Below are positions 1 through 9,347 of a stretch of DNA of 64,000 nt, in pieces; the stretch's first letter is position 1; every line of letters begins with the position of its first letter. Below the pieces are notes generated by a model, which worked only from the letters and a program-made list of their open reading frames with translations, did not search any database and was not told the origin of the DNA. The stretch is from contig JAAZCE010000019.1 in NCBI GenBank assembly GCA_012513435.1, positions 102,507 to 166,506 on the forward strand, written 5' to 3'. A program made the translations under genes and the position numbers. The stretch is from Clostridiales bacterium. GTDB taxonomy: Bacteria; Bacillota; Clostridia; Peptostreptococcales; Anaerovoracaceae.

Positions 1-1
1 C

Positions 2-823
2 GTTGCGCCACTCCAGTACATTGCACCTTATGCAGGATGTACCATAGGCGAATATTTTATGTATCATGGCAAGGATGTGCTTATTGTATACGACGATTTG
101 TCTAAACATGCCGTTGCATACAGGGCAATGTCACTTCTGCTGAGGAGACCGCCTGGTCGTGAAGCCTATCCGGGAGATGTGTTTTATCTTCATTCCAGAC
201 TTTTGGAGAGAGCTGCCAAACTTTCTGATGAAATGGGTGGAGGCTCGATTACAGCGTTGCCTATAATCGAAACTCAGGCAGGGGACGTTTCTGCTTATAT
301 ACCGACTAACGTAATATCCATAACCGACGGTCAGATATTCCTTGAGAACGAATTGTTCTTTACAGGCCAAAGACCGGCTGTTAACGCGGGTATTTCCGTA
401 TCTCGTGTAGGAGGAAACGCGCAGATAAAGGCGATGAAGAAGGTTTCCGGCAAGGTTAAGCTGGAGCTGGCTCAGTACAGAGAGCTGGCTAACTTCTCAC
501 AGTTCGGCTCTGATGTAGACCAGGATACCAAGAACAGACTGGAGCATGGACAGATTTTGATGGAAATACTTAAGCAGCCCCAGTATCAGCCTATTCCTGT
601 AGAGAATCAGGTTATGATAATATATGCTGCCGTCAACCATTATCTGTCGGATATTGCCGTTGAGTCCATAAAGGAATTTGAAAAGAAGTTCTATGAATTT
701 ATGAATTCCACCTATCCGGAGATAGGCAAGAGCATTAAGAAGACGGGAGCAATAGACGAGAAGGTGGAACAGGAGCTTATAAAGGCCATCGAAATCTTCA
801 AGAAGAGCTTCAAAATAGAATAA
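2..823 (+). CDS. atpA: ATP synthase F1 subunit alpha, 3' part (5' end outside window)
   Basis: The frame is open from base 2, so the gene enters from the left and about the last 273 residues are present. Alpha is the non-catalytic nucleotide-binding subunit of the F1 head and alternates with beta. The fragment begins inside the nucleotide-binding domain ([20 protein letters not shown]) and holds the family's conserved stretch [20 protein letters not shown], followed by the helical C-terminal domain. The first in-frame ATG (59) is internal, not the start. It is followed by atpG, atpD and atpC on the same strand with short gaps, the standard order. Identification is certain; only the missing N-terminus limits the entry. 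Confidence 0.98.
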   Translation, partial: VAPLQYIAPYAGCTIGEYFMYHGKDVLIVYDDLSKHAVAYRAMSLLLRRPPGREAYPGDVFYLHSRLLERAAKLSDEMGGGSITALPIIETQAGDVSAYIPTNVISITDGQIFLENELFFTGQRPAVNAGISVSRVGGNAQIKAMKKVSGKVKLELAQYRELANFSQFGSDVDQDTKNRLEHGQILMEILKQPQYQPIPVENQVMIIYAAVNHYLSDIAVESIKEFEKKFYEFMNSTYPEIGKSIKKTGAIDEKVEQELIKAIEIFKKSFKIE

Positions 824-842
824 ATAAGAGGGAGGTGTGAGC

Positions 843-1709
843 ATGGCTTCAAACAGTATGCAGGACATAAAAAGACGAATAAGAAGCGTAAACAGCACTG
901 AGCATATTACCAATGCCATGAAGCTGGTTTCGGCGGGCAAGCTGAGAAAGGCGAAGGCTATTTTTGAAAAAACAAATGAAAACTCACACTACATTACCCA
1001 TATGATTCACGAGTTGTTCAATAACAGCAAGGAAATACCGGAGGATTATCTGGCAGGGAACAGGGAAATAAAGACCACGTGCTATATTGTGGTCACCAGT
1101 TGCCGAGGACTGTGCGGAGGCTTCAACAGCAATATATTGAAGGAAGCCCAGCATGATATAGATATGGACTGGGAGGAGCCCGTTATATTTGCCATAGGCA
1201 CAAAGGCAAAGGAGTATTTTGAAAAACGAGGCTATAACATATACAGCAGTTACCTTGCCCCGCCGGAGAACATTTCCTTCCTTGAGACGCGGGAAATGAG
1301 CCGTCCTATTATCGATATGTACAACAAGGGAGAAATCGATGAGGTAGTGCTGATTTACACATCATTTATCAGTTCTATGGAGCAGGAAGTGAAGAACGTT
1401 ACCCTGCTTCCCGTGGAAATTGAAAATGATATGGATATAATACAGAACAACAAGGATATCGAATACGAGCCATCGGTTGAGGAAGTATTTAACTATTTGG
1501 TTCCTAAGTACGTTGAAATGATGATATATGCGGCTGTGGTGGAATCAGCTACATGTGAGCACGCTGCCAGGAGAATAGCAATGGAGAATGCAACGGATAA
1601 TGCTCGTGAGATGCTTGGAAACCTTTCCTTGACATACAACAGAGCGAGACAATCTGCCATAACCGATGAGATAATAGAAATCGTTGCCGGTTCAGAGGCG
1701 CAAAAATAG
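843..1709 (+). CDS. atpG: ATP synthase F1 subunit gamma
   Basis: This is the central rotor-shaft subunit of F1, 288 residues, normal for the family. The N-terminal coiled-coil helix is clear (QDIKRRIRSVNSTEHITNAM, then KLVSAGKLRKA), as is the C-terminal helix with RARQSAITDEIIEIVAGSEA. A GTG six bases upstream (837) would add two residues, but the ATG at 843 sits at the right distance from the GGGAGGTG ribosome binding site and is preferred. It lies 19 bases after atpA and 9 before atpD, so it is surely cotranscribed with them. Confidence 0.97.
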   Translation: MASNSMQDIKRRIRSVNSTEHITNAMKLVSAGKLRKAKAIFEKTNENSHYITHMIHELFNNSKEIPEDYLAGNREIKTTCYIVVTSCRGLCGGFNSNILKEAQHDIDMDWEEPVIFAIGTKAKEYFEKRGYNIYSSYLAPPENISFLETREMSRPIIDMYNKGEIDEVVLIYTSFISSMEQEVKNVTLLPVEIENDMDIIQNNKDIEYEPSVEEVFNYLVPKYVEMMIYAAVVESATCEHAARRIAMENATDNAREMLGNLSLTYNRARQSAITDEIIEIVAGSEAQK

Positions 1710-3116
<1,407 letters not shown>

Positions 3117-3125
3117 GAGAGCTTT

Positions 3126-3563
3126 ATGGGCAATAGTGTAAAATTGGAAATAATGACTCCTTCTAAGATGTTTTACCGCGGAGATGTAGACCTTGTCATA
3201 GTTACTACATCTGAAGGCGATGAGGGCTTCATGTTTGGCCACTCATGGGCCTGCAAGCTCCTTGAGGTAGGCGAGCTTTGGATACAGGAAAAAGGCGCAG
3301 GCAAGGACGACTTCAGAGTTGCCGCCGTAGCCGGAGGCTTTATCGATGTACAGGACAGCATAATCATTTATACAGATGCCGTGGAATGGTCGGAGGACAT
3401 CGATATGGACAGGGTTCTCAGCGAGAAGGCCAAGGCGGAAGACTGGCTTACACAGCATAAAGAGGACGGCAATACTAACGAGGTAACAAAGGCAAAGCTG
3501 GCCATACTCAAAGCGATAACTAGAAGTAACGTTGCCGCAGGCGGTATAAGGAGGAAGAGGTAA
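3126..3563 (+). CDS. atpC: ATP synthase F1 subunit epsilon
   Basis: Small F1 stalk subunit, 145 residues. It has an N-terminal beta-sandwich (KLEIMTPSKMFYRGDVDLVI) and a helical C-terminus rich in Lys and Ala (ITRSNVAAGGIRRKR). The usual 'G-LPGHAPL' loop is replaced by GFMFGHSWACKLLEVGELWI, a divergent but recognisable form. It is the last structural gene of the operon. Its stop codon shares one base with the ATG of the next small gene (TAATG at 3561-3565), so the downstream regulator is translationally coupled to it. Confidence 0.95.
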   Translation: MGNSVKLEIMTPSKMFYRGDVDLVIVTTSEGDEGFMFGHSWACKLLEVGELWIQEKGAGKDDFRVAAVAGGFIDVQDSIIIYTDAVEWSEDIDMDRVLSEKAKAEDWLTQHKEDGNTNEVTKAKLAILKAITRSNVAAGGIRRKR

Positions 3564-3811
3564 TGGCAGAGACGAGAACCGCCTTAGTTGGAATAATAGT
3601 GGAGAAAGAGGATTCAGTGGAGGCTTTAAACGGACTCCTTCATCAGTATAGAGCAAGTATCATTGGCAGAATGGGTATCCCCCATCCCGAAAAGGGAATA
3701 TCCATCATTAGCGTAGCTCTTGAAGCCGATCAGGATACCATCAGCGCCCTGTCCGGCAAGCTGGGGGCTTTGGACGGCGTCAGCACGAAGACAATATATT
3801 CAAAGAAATAG
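3563..3811 (+). CDS. TM1266-family putative iron-only hydrogenase system regulator
   Basis: An 82-residue protein with the ACT/NikR-like ferredoxin fold pattern of the TM1266 family: an opening strand TALVGIIVEKEDSVEALNGL, a central RMGIPHPEKGISIISVALEA segment and a closing strand GVSTKTIYSKK. Members are usually found beside [FeFe]-hydrogenase or hydrogenase maturation genes, hence the family name; no biochemical role is firmly established as far as I know. Here it is the last gene of the atp operon, overlapping atpC by one base, and it faces the convergent hydrogenase operon across a shared terminator. That location supports the assignment. No DNA-binding helix-turn-helix is visible, so 'regulator' should be read as a family label. 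Confidence 0.85.
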   Translation: MAETRTALVGIIVEKEDSVEALNGLLHQYRASIIGRMGIPHPEKGISIISVALEADQDTISALSGKLGALDGVSTKTIYSKK

Positions 3812-3857
3812 CAAGAGAGCAGGATATATTATTAAAATAATATTAAAGTATTATCAA

Positions 3858-3889
3858 AAAGCCCGGAAGGCATTAACCTTCCGGGCTTT
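3858..3889. terminator. Bidirectional intrinsic terminator between atp operon and hydCBA
   Basis: A perfect 13-bp inverted repeat, AAAGCCCGGAAGG / CCTTCCGGGCTTT, with a 6-base loop. It has A/T runs on both sides, so it can end transcription from the left (atp operon) and from the right (hydrogenase operon). Confidence 0.9.
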
Positions 3890-3920
3890 ATAACGGTGTA
3901 ATATTTTATCTGACGATTCA

Positions 3921-5663
3921 TCAGTCGTCGTAATTAGTTCTAGGCGTATAGTGGGTGTGGAGCAGCTGATGCGACTTGCTGCCTCCCGCCATGCCCAGAA
4001 AGTCTTTATAAAGTCTCTTGACGGTAGGATTGTTATGGGACTTTCTTATATACATATTCCTGTCTTCCTTATACAACCCCTTGGCTCTTTCGGCTCGCAC
4101 ATCAATCCAGTTTCTTACGTCAGACAACTGGAGAGGCTGACCGCCGCCGTTTACACAGCCGCCTGGACACGCCATGATTTCCACGAAGTGGAACTTCTCT
4201 CCTGTCTTGATGGCATCCATAAGTTTCCTGGCATTGCCAAGGCCGTGAGCGACAGCCGCCCTTACATTAAGGTCTCCTATTTTCACATTGGTGATTTTAA
4301 TACCTTCAAGTCCTCTGACATCTTCGTATTCAAAGTTATCAGCGGAGCTTCCCGTCAGTATATCGGATACGGTTCTTAATGCAGCCTCCATAACGCCGCC
4401 TGTGGCGCCGAAGATAGCGCCGGCACCTGAAGCGTTGCCAAACGGATTGTCAAAGTCGCTGTCCCCAAGGTCAGGAAACTCGATACCTATATCGTAAATC
4501 ATCTTGCCCAGCTCTCTTGTAGTGAGAACGATATCCACATCAGCAAGGCCGTCCACCTGCATCTCCGGTCTGTTAGCCTCGAATTTCTTGGCAGTACAAG
4601 GCATTATGGATACTACCACGATATCCTTAGGGTCGATGTCATTCCTCTCTGCATAGTAGGTCTTCAATACGGCTCCGAACATCTGGTGAGGAGATTTACA
4701 CGAAGATAAATGTCCCAGCATATCAGGATAGTTGTGTTCACAGAACTTTATCCATCCCGGGGAGCAAGAGGTTATAAGCGGTAATTTACCGCCGCCCCTT
4801 ATCCTGTCTATAAGCTCGGCCCCTTCTTCCATAATGGTAAGGTCTGCACCCGTGTCCGTATCGAATACCTTGTCAAAGCCCAGCATTCTCAGTGCGGTTA
4901 CCATCTTGCCGGTTACAGGAGTTCCGATGTTCATTTCAAAGTCTTCTCCAAGAGCCACTCTTACAGCAGGAGCGGTTTGAACCACAACATGCTTGCTTGG
5001 GTCGTGAATAGCCTCCCAAACCTTGTCAACATCGCTCTTCTCATGAAGTGCACCTACAGGGCAGTAGTTTATACACTGTCCGCAGTTGACGCATGGCGTT
5101 TCCGAAAGTGAAATGCCGAAAGGCGATGCCACCTGAGTGTTAAAGCCTCTGTTCACAACATCTATTACGCCTACGGTCTGTATGTTCTTGCATACGCTTA
5201 CACAGCGTCTGCAGAGGATACATTTGTTAGGGTCTCTTACTATTGAAGTACCGATATCGAGAGGAAGTTTCTTCTGTTCTCCTTCAAATCTGACCATATC
5301 TACGGAGAGCTTGTTTGCTAAAGCCTGAAGCTCGCAGTCCATCCAGCTTCTCGTACAGGTCTGACATCTTGAGTTGTGGTTAGAAAGGATAAGCTCTAAG
5401 TTTACCTTTCTGGCTTCCATTACGGCAGGTGTATGGGTGAACACCTCCATGCCCTCGGAAACAGGGTGAACACATGCTGCCTGCAGGGCTCTTGCGCCCT
5501 TCACCTCAACAATGCACATACGGCAGCAGCCGATTTCGTTTAAATTCTTCAGGAAGCAAAGTGTAGGAATGTTGATATTAACTTCCTTAGCTGCCTGTAA
5601 GATAGTATAGTTTTCCGGCACATACAATTTGATGCCGTCTATTGTCATGCTTACTTTATTCAT
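3921..5663 (-). CDS. hydA: [FeFe]-hydrogenase catalytic subunit of a trimeric NAD-linked (bifurcating-type) enzyme
   Basis: Catalytic H2-forming subunit, 580 residues, cytoplasmic. Order of domains: plant-type [2Fe-2S] domain (C36, C47, C50, C64), His/Cys3 [4Fe-4S] site (H96, C100, C103, C110), two [4Fe-4S] sets (C148-C158 and C191-C201), then the H-cluster domain with L1 TSCSPGW (about 298), L2 MPCTAKKFE (about 355) and L3 MACPGGCVNGGGQP (about 497), and a C-terminal small-subunit-like tail (HNNPTVKRLYKDFLG). This architecture and the adjacent NuoF- and NuoE-like genes match HydABC/Hnd enzymes that couple H2 to NADH and ferredoxin. L1 has Ser where the second Cys of the common TSCCPGW stands. 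No maturation genes (hydEFG) are in the window. Confidence 0.96.
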   Translation of the reverse strand: MNKVSMTIDGIKLYVPENYTILQAAKEVNINIPTLCFLKNLNEIGCCRMCIVEVKGARALQAACVHPVSEGMEVFTHTPAVMEARKVNLELILSNHNSRCQTCTRSWMDCELQALANKLSVDMVRFEGEQKKLPLDIGTSIVRDPNKCILCRRCVSVCKNIQTVGVIDVVNRGFNTQVASPFGISLSETPCVNCGQCINYCPVGALHEKSDVDKVWEAIHDPSKHVVVQTAPAVRVALGEDFEMNIGTPVTGKMVTALRMLGFDKVFDTDTGADLTIMEEGAELIDRIRGGGKLPLITSCSPGWIKFCEHNYPDMLGHLSSCKSPHQMFGAVLKTYYAERNDIDPKDIVVVSIMPCTAKKFEANRPEMQVDGLADVDIVLTTRELGKMIYDIGIEFPDLGDSDFDNPFGNASGAGAIFGATGGVMEAALRTVSDILTGSSADNFEYEDVRGLEGIKITNVKIGDLNVRAAVAHGLGNARKLMDAIKTGEKFHFVEIMACPGGCVNGGGQPLQLSDVRNWIDVRAERAKGLYKEDRNMYIRKSHNNPTVKRLYKDFLGMAGGSKSHQLLHTHYTPRTNYDD

Positions 5664-5681
5664 GTTTATGCAGCCTCCTTA

Positions 5682-7568
5682 CTACGCATTTTTAAGAATG
5701 GATTTGAACGGACATTTTTCCATACAAACGCCACACTTAACGCATTTATCCTGATCGATAACGAATGGAGTGTTTTTATCTCCTGAAATAGCATCAACAG
5801 GGCAGTTCTTTTTACATATGCTACAGCGCTTACAAGCGTCGATGTCGATGATGAACTTAACCATTGACTTGCAGACTCCCGCAGGACATTTCTTTTCTAC
5901 CACATGAGCCATGTACTCATCCTTAAAGTATTTCATTGTGGAAAGTACAGGGTTAGGGGCTGTCTGGCCAAGTCCGCAAAGTGCGGCGGCCTTGATGTTC
6001 TTAGCAAGGACCTCAAGCCGTTCAAGGTCTTCAGGCTCGCCTTTACCTTCGGTTATTCGGGTAACTATTTCTAGCATCCTCTTAGTTCCTATCCTGCAAG
6101 GAGGGCATTTACCGCAGGATTCGTCTACGGTAAATTCAAGGAAGAATTTGGCAAGGTCAACCATGCATGTGTCCTCATCCATAACGATAAGTCCGCCGGA
6201 GCCCATCATGGAACCGAGAGCTATGAGGGAATCATAGTCTATAGGGGTATCTAGCTCTGAAGCAGGAATGCATCCGCCGGAAGGCCCGCCTGTCTGAGCG
6301 GCCTTGAAGTGCTTACCGTTAGGAATACCGCCGCCGATATCGTAGATAATTTCCCGGAGAGTGGTTCCCATAGGTATCTCTACAAGCCCTGTATTGTTTA
6401 TTTTGCCGCCTACAGCGAAAACCTTAGTTCCTTTGGATTTTTCTGTACCTATGGTTGTAAACCATTCCGCACCTTTAAGTATAATGATAGGAATGTTGGC
6501 ATAGGTTTCTACGTTGTTCAGTATTGTCGGCTTGCCGAAAAGTCCTTTGACTGCAGGGAAAGGAGGTCTTGGTCTAGGCTCGCCTCTCTTGCCTTCAACG
6601 GAGGTCATGAGAGCTGTTTCTTCTCCGCATACGAAAGCGCCGGCGCCCAGTCTGATTTCCAGGTCGAAATCAAAGCCCTTTCCTAAAATATCTTTGCCTA
6701 AGAGGCCATATTCCTCTGCTTGTTTAATAGCTATTCCCAGCCTTTCTACGGCTATAGGGTATTCCGCTCTTACATATACATAACCTTGCTTTGCGCCGAT
6801 AGCGTATCCTGCAATGGCCATTGCTTCGATAAGTGAGTGAGGGTCCCCCTCAAGGACAGACCTGTCCATGAATGCTCCCGGGTCCCCTTCGTCGGCGTTG
6901 CAGCAGACGTACTTCTCCGCCACTTGCTGTGCTGCAGCGAAGCTCCATTTCACACCTGTAGGGAATCCGCCGCCACCTCTTCCTCTAAGCTGGGAGGCCT
7001 TGATGGTATCCACTACATCCTCAGGATCCATTTCCGTAATGACCTTTTCGAGGGCCAGATAACCGTCTCTGGCTATGTATTCGTCGATATCCTCAGGGCT
7101 GATAGCGCCGCAGTTCCTCAAGGCAATACGAAGCTGCTTGGAAAAAAAGTCCACGTTCTTCAGAGCGTTTTGGATTTTTTCAGCCTCTTTATCACCTGCG
7201 AGAAGCCTCTTTACGGGAACCCCGTTTTTAATATGGCTCTCAAAGATTTCATCTACATCCTCAGGCTGAACCAGAGTGTACATGATGTGGTCGGGGTATA
7301 TCATAAGGATAGGACCTTCCGCACACAATCCGAAGCAGCCTGTCTTGACGATTTTTACATCGGACTGCAGACCCTCGGCTTCAACAAGACCTTCCAGGCC
7401 TGAAATTATCTTCATGGAGCTTGAGGAGGTACAACCTGTTCCCCCGCAGACCATTATATGTATTTTGCCGCCTGATTTCGTAGGGTCAGCGTTTGCGTCT
7501 ATACGTATTTTGAGGTCGGCTTGTTTTGCTTTTCTTATATTATCAATATCTGCAATACTCTTTATCAT
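5682..7568 (-). CDS. hydB: NAD-binding flavoprotein subunit of the hydrogenase (NuoF-like)
   Basis: 628 residues, homologous to NuoF with extra N- and C-terminal domains. The N-terminus has a thioredoxin-like [2Fe-2S] domain (CGGTGCTSSSS, later KTGCFGLCAEGP). The centre has the FMN/NADH site (KASQLRGRGGGGFPTGVKW, then CNADEGDPGAFMDRSVLEGD). An SLBB region is followed by the [4Fe-4S] site ESCGKCPPCRIGTKRM. The C-terminus carries two ferredoxin-type clusters (CKRCSICKKNCPVDAI and CVKCGVCMEKCPFKSI). It transfers electrons between NAD(H), FMN and the Fe-S chain. The gene lies 18 bases upstream of hydA and 11 downstream of hydC, so the three are one transcript. The length and extra ferredoxin domain are typical of HydB/HndC. 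Confidence 0.96.
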   Translation of the reverse strand: MIKSIADIDNIRKAKQADLKIRIDANADPTKSGGKIHIMVCGGTGCTSSSSMKIISGLEGLVEAEGLQSDVKIVKTGCFGLCAEGPILMIYPDHIMYTLVQPEDVDEIFESHIKNGVPVKRLLAGDKEAEKIQNALKNVDFFSKQLRIALRNCGAISPEDIDEYIARDGYLALEKVITEMDPEDVVDTIKASQLRGRGGGGFPTGVKWSFAAAQQVAEKYVCCNADEGDPGAFMDRSVLEGDPHSLIEAMAIAGYAIGAKQGYVYVRAEYPIAVERLGIAIKQAEEYGLLGKDILGKGFDFDLEIRLGAGAFVCGEETALMTSVEGKRGEPRPRPPFPAVKGLFGKPTILNNVETYANIPIIILKGAEWFTTIGTEKSKGTKVFAVGGKINNTGLVEIPMGTTLREIIYDIGGGIPNGKHFKAAQTGGPSGGCIPASELDTPIDYDSLIALGSMMGSGGLIVMDEDTCMVDLAKFFLEFTVDESCGKCPPCRIGTKRMLEIVTRITEGKGEPEDLERLEVLAKNIKAAALCGLGQTAPNPVLSTMKYFKDEYMAHVVEKKCPAGVCKSMVKFIIDIDACKRCSICKKNCPVDAISGDKNTPFVIDQDKCVKCGVCMEKCPFKSILKNA

Positions 7569-7579
7569 TATCCCACCTC

Positions 7580-8074
7580 CTACAGTTCATCAAATTTATC
7601 TACGATTTTGTCAACGTCGTCGGCAATCAGTTTTCCGAAGACTTCATCGTTTACTGTAACGACAGGGGCAAGGCCGCAGGCCCCTATGCATCTGCAGGCA
7701 TCCAGAGAATATTTGCCGTCCTCCGTGCATTCGCCTACGTCGATGGAAAGCCTGGTCTTGAATTTATCCAGTATCTCATTTGCACCCTTAACATAGCAAG
7801 CCGTACCCATGCAGACATTAATACGGTATTTTCCCTTTGGGTTGATGGAAAACTGAGTGTAAAAACTTACAACGCCGTACACCTCGGCAAGAGGTATGTT
7901 CAGTTTTTGGGCTATGGTACGCTGGACCTCCAAAGGCAGGTAGCCGTATAGTTCCTGTGCTTCGTGGAGAACAGGTATAAGTGCGCCTCTTATATCCTTA
8001 TACTTTTTGATTATCGCATCAAGCTTTTTTGCGTTCTCCTTGACTTCTGCACAGGATGTGCAATTCTCATTCAT
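7580..8074 (-). CDS. hydC: [2Fe-2S] subunit of the hydrogenase (NuoE-like)
   Basis: A 164-residue thioredoxin-fold [2Fe-2S] protein of the NuoE/HndA family. The ligand pairs are visible as CMGTACYVKG and later CRCIGACGLAPVV. Helical N-terminal part contains the conserved GALIPVLHEAQELYGYLP. It is the first gene of the hydCBA operon, with a GGAG site before its ATG (AAAGGAGTTTCTCATG on the minus strand). A few N-terminal cysteines (ENCTSC) may be incidental. It relays electrons within the trimer. Confidence 0.95.
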   Translation of the reverse strand: MNENCTSCAEVKENAKKLDAIIKKYKDIRGALIPVLHEAQELYGYLPLEVQRTIAQKLNIPLAEVYGVVSFYTQFSINPKGKYRINVCMGTACYVKGANEILDKFKTRLSIDVGECTEDGKYSLDACRCIGACGLAPVVTVNDEVFGKLIADDVDKIVDKFDEL

Positions 8075-8103
8075 GAGAAACTCCTTTCTTACTCATCTCA
8101 ATT

Positions 8104-8155
8104 TTACAATGTAACCTTAATCATTATAACCTCAATATTTTAACACTTTAACACT
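8104..8155 (-). promoter_or_regulatory. Promoter region of hydCBA with tandem 8-bp repeats and a palindrome
   Basis: On the minus strand a -10 TATAAT lies at 8128-8123. Instead of a consensus -35 there is an exact tandem repeat, AGTGTTAA AGTGTTAA (8155-8140). An 11-bp palindrome TTACAATGTAA (8104-8114) falls at the likely transcription start. Both are candidate binding sites; the protein is unknown. The repeats are direct, so they are not a classical inverted Rex site. Confidence 0.5.
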
Positions 8156-8205
8156 TATAGAATACAGGCTAAAAAGGTACGGTGTCAACAATATTACATA
8201 TTCAC

Positions 8206-8280
8206 CAAAAAAAAGACAAGATTGTGAATTAAAGCGGGCTGGGAGTAAAGATGAAACCCGTTTCAAAATAACAATCTTGC
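8206..8280 (-). terminator. Terminator after the phzF-like gene
   Basis: Read on the minus strand, GCAAGATTGT pairs with ACAATCTTGT across a loop that itself forms a smaller stem (AAACGGG with CCCGCTTT, one mismatch). A run of T follows. It ends the gene at 8308-9216 ahead of the hyd promoter. Confidence 0.75.
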
Positions 8281-8307
8281 TATTTAAAATTATTATCATG
8301 GTTTATT

Positions 8308-9216
8308 TTAAAGAAAAAGTTCCCCCACAGCTAAAATAACCGAGTTTCCTCCCACGCCAATATCTACAAAATCATTGGAGGCGGTTTTGATGTGAGAGCA
8401 GACCTTGGAAGGTCTGTCCATTGCTTCTCCCTGAATGAATGTGGACATAGTGCCGTCGGATATAAGCCCCGACTCGAAGAGATAGTATGTAAGGGCGCCG
8501 TTGGCTGTTCCTGTTGCAGCTTCCTCATTAATGTCATAAAGAGGCGCGAAATTCCTGCAGTGAGCAGTTGCCCCCTGATTTTCATCGGCGTCGAGAGTAA
8601 AGGCATGAACTCCTGTGACCTTATATTCTGCCGAAAGCTCTGACAGACGAGGAAAGTCGGGATTCAAATCCCTGAGCTGTTGTCGTGTAGCCAGGGGCAT
8701 AATAATATCGGGGAGCCCTGTGGAAACCAGCATTGGAAGCAGCTTGATTTCACCTCCCCTTAGGGAGGAGGCCGTTATCGGCTGATATTTTATGCCCATG
8801 ATTTCATAGAGCCTGGCGATTGCACTCTCATCTTCTATGGTGCCTAGTATTTTAGGTGAGGCCATTTCCATCATGATGAAATCATCCTTGACTTCTATTT
8901 TTAGGGTTCCTGCCAGAGTTTTGTTTATGTAGGTGTTACCTGGTTTTACAAGGCCTGCACTGAGAAGGCATTTGAAGGATGCGATGGTTGCGTGACCGCA
9001 GAGCTCAACTTCGGCAGCAGGCGTAAAATACCTTATGTTAAATTCATTTGCCGAAAGCACCTTGATAAAAGCCGTCTCGGAGTAGCGAAGCTCGGCTGCA
9101 GTCTTGCGCATTATCTCATCATCGGGAAAGCCTTGATCTTTTTCGAGAAGGACGACCCCTGCCGGATTGCCGCCAAAGCTGGTCTCGGTAAAAGCGTCTG
9201 CTATATATAATTTCAT
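8308..9216 (-). CDS. PhzF-family isomerase/epimerase-like protein
   Basis: 302 residues of the PhzF fold (two diaminopimelate-epimerase-like halves). The signature N-terminal YIADAFTETSFGGNPAGVVL, the catalytic Glu region ELRYSETAFI, and HATIASF / VELCGHATIA are all present; the second half has GTANGALTYYL. The family acts on carbon-carbon double bond isomerisation or epimerisation of small acids, but most non-Pseudomonas members have no known substrate, and no phenazine genes are nearby. A GTG six bases upstream (9222) is possible; the ATG at 9216 fits the AAGAGGTG ribosome binding site better. It stands alone between terminators. Confidence 0.85.
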   Translation of the reverse strand: MKLYIADAFTETSFGGNPAGVVLLEKDQGFPDDEIMRKTAAELRYSETAFIKVLSANEFNIRYFTPAAEVELCGHATIASFKCLLSAGLVKPGNTYINKTLAGTLKIEVKDDFIMMEMASPKILGTIEDESAIARLYEIMGIKYQPITASSLRGGEIKLLPMLVSTGLPDIIMPLATRQQLRDLNPDFPRLSELSAEYKVTGVHAFTLDADENQGATAHCRNFAPLYDINEEAATGTANGALTYYLFESGLISDGTMSTFIQGEAMDRPSKVCSHIKTASNDFVDIGVGGNSVILAVGELFL

Positions 9217-9347
9217 ATTCACACCTCTTGATTCGCGGATTTTAATCTGCGGTTCTTAACGTTAGGCTTTTGAACAATTATAATTCCAACCCTTTTGTAT
9301 TGTCAACGATATTTTGCACGGCTCGCAATGCTCCTGTGATTGTAGAT

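Noticed and set aside
8075..8205. Rex operator at the hydrogenase promoter
   Set aside because: GTGTTAA units are present, but as direct repeats, not as the TTGTTAA-N4-TTAACAA palindrome.
8308..9216. Phenazine biosynthesis
   Set aside because: Only a PhzF-like gene is present; the rest of the pathway is absent and the family is widespread outside phenazine producers.
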